Positions 21,789-32,246 of a stretch of DNA of 64,000 nucleotides are shown piece by piece (positions within the stretch are counted from its first letter, which is position 1; each line of letters starts with the position of its first letter). The notes below the pieces were generated by a model that was given only the letters and a program-made list of their open reading frames with translations, had not been told where the DNA came from and did not search any database. This DNA is from Haberlea rhodopensis. Taxonomy: Eukaryota > Streptophyta > Magnoliopsida > Lamiales > Gesneriaceae. The stretch is from NCBI GenBank assembly GCA_907163345.1, contig CAJQUN010000138.1:744001-808000 (forward strand), in the 5' to 3' direction. Both the position numbers and the translations under genes were made by a program.

Positions 21789-22160
21789 TGATTCTAAAAT
21801 TAAAATCTCGGGTTCAACTGGTATATATAGCAAAATTTCCCCGAAATACCAATAGCCCCACAAATACATCACGCTTCATTAAAAATCATCTGTTTTCAAA
21901 AACTCTCTCTCTAACTTCAAAACCCCCTACCGGTGCCCACACAAAGCACCCTAGATCCCGAGTCACACTAAAAACCCAACTCTTAGGTTTTTCACCGAAA
22001 TGAGAATACAATCTCAACCTCGGGATCCAACGATCCCAACTACCCAAATAGACGAGCTCGGGAGGCCCAACACCGCGATTAAATTCCAATCGCTACGTAA
22101 AAACAACTTTAGGGGTCATTAATACTCCGGAATTAACATCTATAATCCCAGGTCATCACA
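21789..22160 (-). repeat. A2 5' LTR, U3 part, preceded by B's right TSD copy
   Basis: 21789-21793 is the right TGATT copy. From 21794 the A2 LTR resumes, matching A positions 5897-6251, and ends at the LTR terminus CATCACA (22160). A TATATATA box lies at 21822-21829. A2 itself is inserted into LTR E0, which begins at 22161. Confidence 0.88.
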
Positions 22161-22307
22161 CCGGGTGGTCAGCTCGCGATCGATCGAGCGCAGGGCCGAT
22201 CGATCGCGAGTCTTGAAATGTGGTGTTTTTGGTTTTTGGCTATTTTGATGGAATTTTTGGTATTGGTTCATAAATTGGCTTCTAATATTGGTTTGTGTGA
22301 ATGTGTA

Positions 22308-24172
22308 TGTGATATCCCCGAAATAATTGATTGCAATTTGGGCATTAATTGTGTTTGTATGATTAATTATGGTGGTAATTAATTATGGGCTGGAATTAAT
22401 TATCATATTGAAATGCTTAGTCACATGATAGAGTGACCCGGGAGAGCATTTCAGGGTGCATGTTGTGCATGTTGGGAAAATTGTTATTAGCATGATTTAT
22501 TTGCCATGGTTAGCAATTAATTGGAAATCATGAGTTTAATTGGTATTTTGGTGCATTTTGGATTAATGCTTTTAAAAATATCATGTTGGGGTGTTTTATA
22601 CACCATGGGATTGTGGAATGCATTTTAATAAAACCCAACCCCTTTATACCCCAACCCCCACCATACCTTTACTTTACTTTCCCCAAATCACCACCCAAAC
22701 CCTTTTCCCTCTTCATTTTCGAGTTGGGGCAAAAAGGTGGAGAGAAATCCTTCCAAAAGTTTGATTTGAGGAGTTTATTGGGAGATTTGAAGTCCCCAAG
22801 AGGTATAGATACCTCCCTATTTTTTTTGTTGTGTTTGGATTGGATTTGAAATGGTTTTGAAATGGGTTATTTTGGGTTGGTATCTTTTTGGTTGGATGTT
22901 GGATTTTTGTGTTGCTTGGGGTGTATTTTTGTTGATATATTGTGTTATTATGTTGTTGGGTTGGTGAGGAGTATTGGTATGGGTTGGGAAGGTTTTGGTG
23001 TGCATTAATGGTGAAAAATCGCGAGTCTGTGCGAGGCGATCGATCGCCTGAAATGAGGCGACCGATTGCCAACAGACAGTGTCAAAATCGCAGGGCAGGC
23101 GATCGATCGCCTGAAATGGGGCGACCGATCGCCGAGAGGCAGTGTCCAATTCATGGGGTAGGCGATCCGATCGCCGCGAAGCAAAAATTGAGGCGATCGA
23201 TCGCCTCAGCGAAGCGATCGATCGCCAGCTGTGGAATTTTGAAAAATGAATTCTTTTGACGAATTTTTGGTATTCGACTTTTATTTGGCTTCTAATATGG
23301 GGTTGTGGGATTGTGTAGAACCATCCCAGGTAGCAACGCAACCAAGGAAGTGAAGCCATATCAATTCCACTTTTGGAAAAGTACGTAGAAGACGTACGAG
23401 CACCCAACGGTACATGTATCTAATATGCTCATTGTTTATGCATTGTGGATGCGAGTATATGTGGAATTATGCATTGTGGAATGCAAATACATGTTGAATT
23501 ATGCATGATGATTGTATATGCATATGATGGTTATTGGTGCACATCCCATGAGTCGTGGTCATCCCTTGATGATTTTAATGTTTGCCGCTATTTGATTTGT
23601 TGCCGCTAAATGTGAAGCGAGGGGTGGGATCGCCGCATGTCACATTTGAGCGTGGTTATCATATAGGGCGAGGAAAGAATATTTGCCGCTCAATGTGAAG
23701 CGAGGGGTGGGAGCGCCGCATGTCCATTGAAGCGAGGTTATTCTATGCCGCCTATATGTAAATAAGCGAGGGGCATTAAAATACATTGTGATGGACAAAC
23801 TAGGGATTGGTGATTGGTATTTGGTGTTGATGAGATGGTATTATGTCATGACATGTCTAGACCATTAAATAATCTATTGATTATACTCATGAGTTATGGT
23901 ACATGGACAACCAAACTGGAAGCGTTTAAATGCATGGGAAAAACAGGAAGTGTTTTATTGTGATTTATGCATTTACGCCTTATATTCATATTGTGTTGAA
24001 TATGAATGATATTATTGCTCATGTTTGGGGGTTGTCCTTGTAGGTACTTTTGGCATGATATAAAAGGGCTAAAGCGGGTTGAGGCGGTGAGCTTGTGGAG
24101 AACACTTTTGGTAGATGAAGGACAGGATTACTTTTGTATAGTGTCTACTCTAGGAGTAGTGTACAGCTTACA
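22308..24172 (+). mobile_element. F: solo LTR (1865 bp) with GTGTA target duplication
   Basis: Begins TGTGATATCC, ends GCTTACA, and is flanked by GTGTA at 22303-22307 and 24173-24177. Removing it and one GTGTA restores the E0 sequence TGTGTAGAACC. It has no interior, so it is a solo LTR left by LTR-LTR recombination. It contains TATA-like TTTATAC near 22594, GATC-type sites 23037-23224, AACCATCCCAGG near 23319, GTACGT inverted repeat 23381-23397, AGCG hairpins and acceptor-like CCTTGTAG/G ending at 24043. It ends soon after its CTACTC/GAGTAG hairpin and is shorter at the 3' end than its relatives. Confidence 0.85.
23037..23224. repeat. Phased GATCGATC-type array, solo LTR F
   Basis: Sites start at 23037, 23059 (CGACCGATTG), 23100, 23122 (CGACCGATCG), 23163 (one extra base), 23194 and 23215: intervals 22, 41, 22, 41, 31, 21. 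Confidence 0.85.
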
Positions 24173-25197
24173 GTGTAGAACCATCCCAGGTGGCAACACA
24201 ACCAAGGAGATAAAGTCCTACGACATCTCCACTTTTTGGAACAAAGGTACGTAGTGAGACGTACGAGCATCGGACAGTAAAAGGTATTTTTACATATTGG
24301 ATTATGCATTTTGGTTGCACATATTTGTTGGGCTATGCATTATGGTTGCATACATACATTGGTTATGCATTGTGGTTGCATACATGAATTTGGTTATGCA
24401 TTATGGTTGCATACACTCATTGGATGCATTAGTGCATGGGATTGTAAGTCGATATTATATTCCAGTGATGAAGAATACTTGCCGCCAGTGGCGTAGCGAT
24501 GTGAATACTTGCCGCTGTCATACCGTAGCGATGAGAGAATATTTGCCGCTAATATGAAGCGAAGAACACGACCGCTGTCATATTATAGCAAGGGATAGTA
24601 TTGCCGCTGGTATTGTCTAAGCGAGGGGTATTTCCGCTGTCATGTTAACGCGAGGGGTATTATGCCACTGATATAATAAGACTTGGAAATTGGATATTGT
24701 ATTGATGGAAAATGGTGCATGTCATGACATACATTATTGGTGTTATAATCTATTGATTATGATTGTGGTACAGGGACAACCAAAGGGAGCATTAAATGTA
24801 TTAAATACAGGAAGTGATTCGTATTTATGGCTTATGCATTTCTATATTACAATCATATTATTGTGAATATGGATTGTTACATGCTCATGGGTGTGGGGTT
24901 GTTCCTGTAGGTACATTTTGGCATGAAGGGCTAAGGACTGGTTGATGCGTGAGCTAGTGAGGAGTGCTTTTGGTATAGCAGGATATGATTCTTTTGTATA
25001 GTCTCTACTCTAGGAGTAGTGTAAGGCTAGAGGATTAACATTCATTTAAACTTGGAATGTAATTAATCCTTTGGAAATTTTATTTTGGCACTGTAATCTT
25101 AATAGCTCGGGGCATCAACAGTAATTTAATACTCTGATATATGCATGCTTAGCTCTTATTTCACTTTAATCCGCACTTAAGGAACTAGGGTCCTTAC

Positions 25198-25471
25198 TAA
25201 GGGCCTTTCTCTTTTCATTTATGTGATGCATGCAATTATTTAGGAATTGCAAAATGAATTGTGAACGTGTTAGTGTATTACGAGGGTGCATGATATGTTA
25301 AATGAGCTTGGTTGGGAAAATCTTGATATTATTGAAGGGATGCAAAAATTTTTACAGATGGTATTTTATGCCATGGTTGCATGTAGTATTTTCCCTTGAT
25401 AACATAATTATATGCATTAATTGCATGGGCTAATACACTAATAATGGGTTAAGGGAACGGGGGTCCTTACA
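25198..25471 (+). repeat. M: truncated LTR 3' end
   Basis: Antiparallel homologue of the minus-strand LTR ends at 27800-28453 and 28454 onward; it ends GGTCCTTACA and is followed by a PBS. Its 5' part is missing: it is joined at 25197/25198 to the end of E0. Confidence 0.75.
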
Positions 25472-25475
25472 TTAG

Positions 25476-25488
25476 TGGTATCAGAGCA
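25476..25488 (+). promoter_or_regulatory. Primer binding site of M
   Basis: TGGTATCAGAGCA, four bases after the LTR end. It is followed by the gene-less-element leader GGGGCTGTTGAGGGCCTAGG. Confidence 0.85.
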
Positions 25489-25962
25489 GAGGTTTACTCT
25501 TTGGGGCTGTTGAGGGCCTAGGAATATGTTGATAGAAATGGAAAGCACATACTTATGCATGATGGTAGTTAGTGTTGTGTGACACAACTATATTGCTTAT
25601 GTGCGTTTATGATATGTGTTCATAATTGGAATATGTTGTTGCTAACCACGGTGGTTGCAAGGTCATACGGATATGGATTATGCATTAAGGTTGCATATAT
25701 ATTCGAGTGATAATTTTAATGCTTTGCCGCTAAATGTTGAAGCGATGGAGAATTCCGCATGTCACATTTGAAGCGAGGTGCATTAAAATACACTCTTAAC
25801 GATGTACATTGGTATATGGATTATGCATTGTGGTTGCATATATGGCGTAGCGATGTGAATACTTGCCGCCTTCATGGCGTAGCGATGTGAATACTTGCCA
25901 ATGTCATATCGTAGCGATGAGAGAATATTTGCCGCTAATATGAAGCGAAGAACACGACCGTG
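25489..25962 (+). other. M interior fragment (gene-less type)
   Basis: Starts with the leader shared with A, A2 and H and continues with GCCGCT/GAAGCGA and TATGCA-loop-TGCATA repeats. No coding region. It is cut at 25962 by copia LTR L; the uninterrupted form of the junction (GACCGCTGTCAT) is seen in E0 at about 24570. Confidence 0.65.
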
Positions 25963-27455
25963 TTGGGATATGCCCTAAGACATATCATTAGATGATTGTT
26001 TATGACATACAATGTAATATGATTTTATGAATGGCAATTCATTATTATATATTATTCTTTTAACTGTGCAATGTGAATTAATATATATGTTAATGTCCTT
26101 AGAATAATATTGTATTATTCTTAAAGATGTCCCTAGTCAAGTATTATCATGAAAGGGATAATGATAATACGTAGAGACTAGTATGTGTTGATCGATGAAT
26201 TGTTCATTGATATGAGATATCAAATCAACATATGGGTACATGTTAGAGAACGATGTACTGGACAGACCCACCATGAGAATGCAACATGGATAGTTATATG
26301 ATCGTCATATGCAATTCTCATAGTGATAATAATGTATGTAATCCTTACGACTTGTGATCATCAGAGATCCCAACATAAGGAGTTATGTATTTTGATATCG
26401 TCAAACGTTACCCGTAACAGGGTAAACTATAAAGGCGACTATTGGATACACTACGAATTATGTAGAGGGATGTTGACTGATCGAGATAGGATTTGTCCCT
26501 CCTATATAACAGGAGATGTGTTTGGCCCTTGATCAAGTGAGAACTAAAATGCATGGCCATGCTCGAATGAGTCGATATGAGATATCGAGCTTATTCGTTT
26601 ATTCTAGTTCTACTTGGGGATCAAGAAATAAAGATTGGATATACGAGTATGACTATTCCATGACTCGTGTTCAATCTAAACACAAAGGACAAAGAGATTA
26701 AGCTACATGGTTAATATTATCACAAGTTCTAAAAGTTATGTCGAGTCATTGACATTCTTGTAATTTGGGTAGCCTTGATGTGTTGCTAGACACCGCTCTT
26801 TGCTTGTAACGTAAAATGAGATTTTATGTCACTGCCAACATTACAAGATCCTATCGGGTCGCACAAAAGATTAAATCGATAAGGGAAATTAAATTCATTG
26901 GATGAATTAATTAATTAAGAAGAGTCTTAATTAAGTGCTTAAAAGGTTTTAATTAAATCATGGGTTTGGGCCCATAAGACTTTAAGAAAGTCTTGAACCT
27001 TAATTAAAAGCCTTATAATATAAATACAAGGTTTTGATTAATTGTTAATCATACTTTCATATCATACTTTGATATCAAAAGCTAAACCTAATCATCACAA
27101 GCTCTCGGCCGCCTCCTCCAAGACGTGAAGATCACCGCCGCCGTCGTGTGGTCTCTTGGTGGTTTGAAAGCGGTCGTCGATCGGTTATTGTAACCGTGAG
27201 TCTTGTTTGTTCAAGAATAAGTCTAGCAACTTGTTCTTGAACATCCCTTTCGATTTGAGCGTGTACCGTAGAGACTGAAGGTACAAACTTTCGTTTGTGA
27301 CTCGTGGTGCTACAACGAGGATTCTGCTTCAAACACGCTACAAGGGTGAGACACTTGTTATTCCTTATCCGATATGAAATCCTATGTATAGATCCATTGT
27401 TCTAATAATCCAAAATTTTATTCCGCTGCGTTGTATGCTCTAAGGATTACTTACA
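25963..27455 (+). mobile_element. L: Ty1/copia-like LTR (1493 bp), Angela/Tork type
   Basis: Begins TGTTGGGATATGCCCTAAG and ends ACTTACA, directly before a TGGTATCAGAGC PBS. The opening TGTTGG-ATATGCCCTA and the inner GAGATCCCAACAT and GACTATAAAGG-GACTA resemble Angela-group copia LTRs as I recall them; this assignment is from memory. It has none of the GATCGATC or GTACGT modules. Only one LTR and a short interior remain, so it is a truncated element. Short ORFs have no recognisable product. Confidence 0.7.
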
Positions 27456-27456
27456 G

Positions 27457-27800
27457 TGGTATCAGAGCCGTGTACAAGGCTCATATCGGATTTATGTGGT
27501 TAAATAGTTTAATCATATTAGAATTAATATTGCATGCTATTTAAAACTGTATGAACATATATGATATGTTAATATTTAGTTTGTGAAAATCATCGTAGAA
27601 TTGTATTTGATATAATTGGCGAATAATCATATTTATTGAGTTTGTATGAACATATATGATATGTTAATATTTCATATAATTACACAAATATACGATTATG
27701 TAGCATACGTATCAAATTATCCATCAAAACCTACCAAATCGTAGACAATTAAACGCAATAGATGTGTCTATTTCTAGTCACATCAACCACATACAACCGT
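27457..27800 (+). other. PBS and start of copia L interior, truncated
   Basis: PBS TGGTATCAGAGCC at 27457-27469, then AT-rich leader with a repeated GTATGAACATATATGATATG (near 27550 and 27647). No gag start is visible. Near 27800 it passes into a minus-strand LTR; I cannot place this junction to the base. Confidence 0.55.
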
Positions 27801-28453
27801 GGCATGAAATACCATCTATAAAATTTCCTTTGCATCATTCCATTAAGTATCTGGTTTTCCCCAACGAAGCCCTTTTAACATATCATGCACCCTTGTAATA
27901 CACTAACACGTTCTCAATTCATTTCTCAATTCCTAATTAATTGCATGCAACATATATATGAAAGGAGAAAGGCTCATGCCTTTTTATACAACCCACATAC
28001 ACATAATAGTGGTCACATGCGAGCATCGAATAAGTATATGTGTATCTACTGTACAACATGCCGTACTCAATACCAGCTCTGGTACTTCGATCCTGGAAGT
28101 ACCTCCATTCAACAGCTCGAGCTCAACTCCAAAGCCATCGTTGCACCTGTACCACCTGCCCCAACAGAGACAGCCCCACACGGGGTGAGCATACCAATAC
28201 CACCGATCCAATAATCACAATATCACAGTTCATAATTTACAGAATGTAAATGCCATGAATTTTAAAAGATATTTCCCTGGATGGTATCATCCTCATCCGG
28301 GATCCCTGTGTTGTTCCTGTTCTCAAAATAATCGAAACCATAAAATTCCCAAAAGCTAGTTAATCATCTCATTGATTAACTAAATCCAATCCCGCCATGC
28401 TAGTTTCATAATCAAATATGATTAAACCATTAAACAAATGACCATAGATATCA
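27801..28453 (-). repeat. G': LTR 3'-end fragment
   Basis: Closely related to the opening of G (compare 27800-28430 with about 28545-29190): GCATGAAATACCAT, CACTAACACG, AACAGAGACAGCCCCAC. It is truncated on the left against copia L and interrupted on the right by G. Confidence 0.7.
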
Positions 28454-30426
28454 TGTAAGGACCCCGTGCCCTTAACCCGTAATTAGTGTATTAGCCCTTG
28501 CCATTAGTGCATACAATCATGTTATCAGGGGAAAAAAGATTACATGAAACCCTAACATGAAATACCATTTATATTTCTTACATTATTCCATATAATGTCT
28601 AAACTTTTCCCCAACATAGTCCATAAACATAACATGCACCTTTATACATACACTAACATGCTCTCAATTCATTTTGCAATTCCTAAATAATTTGCCAGCA
28701 ACACATAAATGAAAAGAGAAAGGCCATTGCCTTCTTTATACAACCCATATACACATAATAGTGCTCACATGCTAGCATCGAATAAGTATACGTGTATCTA
28801 ATGTATAAAGTATCATGCTCAATACCCGCTCTGGTACTTCGATCTTGGAAGCACCTCCAATCAACAGCTCGGCTCAACTCCAAAGCCATTGCTGCACCCG
28901 TACCACCTGCCCCAACAGAGACAGCCCCACACGGGGTGAGCATACCAATACCACCAACCCAATAAGCACAAAATCACATTTCATAATTTACACAATATAA
29001 AGACTATGAATATTAAAAGACACTCCCTAGATGGCAACATCCTCATCTGGGATCCCCTGTGTTGTTCCTGTTCTCAAAATAATCGAAACCATCAAATTCC
29101 CAAATGCCAGTTAATCACCTCATTGATTAACTAAACCCATTCTTTCCATGCCAGTGTCATAATCAAACATGATTGAATCATCAAACAAATGATTATAGAT
29201 ATCATATATATCTAACCAATGGTTCCATATATTATTTCATCGCTCGCCCCACAATAGCTGCATTTTAACTTCACGCATAATTAAAAGTAGAGGCGTCATA
29301 ACCGATGTTCGCTCAAAAGCGATAACATCCCAATCATTGCTCGCTCAAGCGCGGCACCATATAATTCCCAATGTCTATCCATTTATTGCAATATAATGTA
29401 CCATGAATTCAAAAATTGCAATAATAGCTATGCTCGTACGTTATACGTACCTTATGATTCCGTAGTTCGAGTCCAACCTTGCCTGAGTCCCACGACCCGA
29501 AGAATTATTTGCTAACACATAAATAACTCACAATCAAACATAAGCATGCAACCACGTGCCCAAGCACGTTCACAACCTCTAAACCCACCGTCAATCCATG
29601 ACGATTAACCATTTTAAAAGACTCCGGGTTAAGCATGCATAATACCCAAAATATACCCTTTTACAAGTTCAAAGGTTAGCCAGTTACTAAATTTCATTCC
29701 ATATTCTCTTTAAAACTTGGCTCCAACCACTCCATTTTAAAAGTATAGCATTCCCATTGGAATGTGACATTGCCCCGAAAATCGGCTCCCGTTTCCAAAA
29801 TCCCAACATTGTGCCAAAGTTTGAAAAAAACACATGAGTTAGCTGCCAAACAGAACACTCTCGCGATCGATCGCGTGTCTCCACGATCGATGGCCAATCA
29901 CCTCGCGATCGATCGCCAGAACAGTACATCTTCATCAAATTTTAGAATCTCGTCGCGATCGATCGGCGCCAAGCCGCGATCGATCGCGACCTGCGATTTT
30001 CCAAAAAACTCGAGCTTCCATGGTGTTTTTCACACCCAAACTCAAAACCAACACCCCTTACACCTTCAACACCTCAAATACATCAATAAAACTCAATAAA
30101 AACTCCAAAAAAACAACATTGGATTAAATCCTCAAATTCCATACTCAACTCAAATCCTAACCAAAAACAATAATAATAACAATCAAAACGTAGATGAAGG
30201 CGAGGGGAATGATAATACCTGATTATCTACGAGAAATTCGGCTCCCAAATCGAGTCTTCATCGATTTTTCCATGGGAGGAGAAAGAAGGGGAAAAGAGGG
30301 GTTTTGGGGGTGATGAGGCGAAGAGAGAGAGAATAGATTCTGTGCAATGACGGAATTACCGAGTCCACTTGGTATATATAGTACCAAGGATCCGACATAC
30401 CAACACCTCCACAAATACATCATTAC
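28454..30426 (-). repeat. G: minus-strand LTR interrupted by copia K
   Basis: Starts (plus reading) TGTAAGGACC at 28454. In transcription order: TATATATA at 30373-30380, GATC-type array 29864-29986, GTACGT inverted repeat 29436-29450, acceptor-like CTGTTGGGGCAG/GTG near 28916, LTR end. Copia K cuts it at 30426, about 46 bp upstream of the TATA box; its outer U3 end is not found in the window. No coding region. Confidence 0.75.
29864..29986. repeat. Phased GATCGATC-type array, LTR G
   Basis: Five sites at 29864, 29884 (CGATCGATGG), 29906, 29956 and 29977: intervals 20, 22, 50, 21. Confidence 0.88.
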
Positions 30427-31813
30427 TGTTAGGATCGATTTCGGGGGTGGGTTGTCATTCCACACCCGAGTTCAACCAACTTGAGCTTCAATAGCTCGTG
30501 TTCTTGAAATAATTGCACCGAGAGATTATATCGAGTTCGGTTACAAAACCGAGCGGAAGACACTCGACATAACCCGCTCTAAAACCGATTACTCATTTGA
30601 AAGACATTTAAAGATATGCAATTAAAGTAAATAAACAAGCATTTGTTTATGGAAGTTCGAAGGTGGTGTAATCCTTCTACGTCTCCCCTTCTTCCACCTC
30701 ATGGAAGGATTCCACTAGAAGACTTTGATTTATACAATCCCGTTGTACAAACCCGATCCAGTTGGAAATTCCCCATCCAACTAGAACTCCTAGCAACTCA
30801 ACTATGTATGTTCTTTAATGTCTCACATACAAAGACCTCTCATCTGTTGTGATAAATCATCAACCGTTACAATGGTATTCACTCTTCTATTTTAGCTCAC
30901 AAATACAATGAATAGAGTGAATACAAAGGCACAAATGATTCCATAATGAATCTGATACAGCAAGGTAAGAGGTGCCAAAGGTTTGAGGAGTGCTCTTCAT
31001 TTAGCAACTTTTGTCTTTGAAGTTCCTCAATTGAATGCCAAAGTGGGTTTGCTTTGGAAGGCTTGGATTGATCTTCAATCAGCTATTATTGAGCTTCCAA
31101 ATCATGTATATAGCCCCAAGTAATGATATATACGTTAGATACAAGAATATAACCCTTGGGACAATTTTGGTAAGCTTTCAAACATTGCAACGGTCATATT
31201 CTGCTTCTGGGCTATTTTTGGAAGGCCCGCTGGTCGGGTCCGGTAGGTGATCCGGTAGGTGCAATCCGGTAGGTGTGATCCGGTAGGTGCAATCCAGTAG
31301 GTGCAAGCCGGTAGGTGTGATCCGGTAGATGCAATCCGGTAGGTGTGATACGGTAGATGCAATCTGGTAGGTACAATCCGGTAGTTGTGATTCGGTAGGT
31401 GCAATCTGGTAGTGTGATCCGGTAGGTGTGATTGGGTAGGTGCAATCCGGTTGGTGTTTTAGCTTTGCACCAGCAAGCACTTGCAGACGTCTTTTTGTCA
31501 AGTAAACCTTCGAATTTGGTCTTCTGGCCTGAAATACGACTTGTAGAAAATTGAGTTTTCTATCCAACCCCTTTAAAATCAGGTCGTTTTGATATACGAG
31601 CTATGAGATATGATCAATTAAGTCAGCAGTGCTCGGGGTCTACTGGATGCTGAATTCTCATTTCAGCAACCAAACTCAATGCCATTTCTTAGCAGATCAT
31701 CAAGCTGTAAAATATCATCTATGAACTGCACACTTGATAAAATATGTTAGCAACACAATAACAAGTTTTGTTAACATCAAAACTAAGATTATTCGGTTTT
31801 CCAAAACCCAACA
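30427..31813 (-). mobile_element. K: Ty1/copia-like 3' LTR (1387 bp)
   Basis: On the minus strand it begins TGTTGGGTTTTGG (31813) and ends CCTAACA (30427). Directly before its start is AAAAATGGGGAT preceded by TGATCATC, the usual PPT context of copia elements of the SIRE type. It contains a 14-bp tandem repeat. No modules of the Tekay-like LTRs. Only the 3' LTR and a short interior are present. The SIRE assignment is tentative. Confidence 0.6.
31238..31457. repeat. 14-bp tandem repeat inside copia LTR K
   Basis: About fifteen copies of ATCCGGTAGGTGCA/TG with the alternating ends CA and TG. Threonine/proline-rich ORFs across it (minus strand) are by-products of the period. Confidence 0.88.
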
Positions 31814-32246
31814 ATCCCCATTTTTGATGATCACAAAACTTGAATAAAAAATATGAAATATTAAAGCACAATGTTGCATACAAGAAAAACAATATTTTTA
31901 AACAACATATTTCTCCCACTTTTTGTGTGAATCCAAAAGGAAGACAAATAAATTTACTCCCCCTCAGGGATTGAGAATAAATTCTCCCCCTTAATTTTAA
32001 AATGTTTGAAAATTTGAGCTAGTGAGGGTCAAATGTGGTAGGCTAAAACAAATTAACAAAATGCAATGCACATTATTTTTTGAACAAAAATAACCTCTTT
32101 TAATGATGGATGAAGCATACTTGGCAACAAATTTGAATTTCTTTTGACAAAACTCAACAATGTCCATTTCATCTTTCTGCGGTGGCAGCACACTTCGTCC
32201 AACTTTGCCGAATAAACTGTATCACCTAGTGAAGAATTAGTCTGCA
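31814..32246 (-). other. Copia K interior, 3' remnant
   Basis: PPT-like tract at 31814-31825, then AT-rich sequence. A short minus-strand stretch (32191-31997) reads PPQKDEMDIVEFC and may be degraded element coding, but I do not recognise it. Cut at 32246 by the LTR of element H. Confidence 0.45.

Larger units (their letters stand above)
22161..25197 (+). repeat. E0: plus-strand LTR interrupted by solo LTR F
   Basis: 22161-22307 holds two GATCGATC sites (22177, 22197; 20 bp apart) and GCTTCTAATATTGG. After F the LTR resumes with GTAGAACCATCCCAGG, GTACGT inverted repeat 24247-24264, TATGCA-loop-TGCATA repeats about 24300-24420, GCCGCT/AGCG repeats to about 24660, acceptor-like GTTCCTGTAG/G ending at 24910 and the CTACTC/GAGTAG hairpin 25005-25019. 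It ends GGTCCTTAC at 25197 but is not followed by a PBS; another LTR end is joined there. It resembles the J LTR. Its own U3 is displaced to the left of the window by A2. No coding region. Confidence 0.8.

Noticed and set aside
26323..26701. Two plus-strand ORFs in copia LTR L
   Set aside because: They lie in an LTR, overlap each other in different frames and have no motif.
31178..31567. Thr/Pro-rich repetitive ORFs, possible cell-wall protein
   Set aside because: They are translations of the 14-bp tandem repeat in a copia LTR; several frames are open equally.
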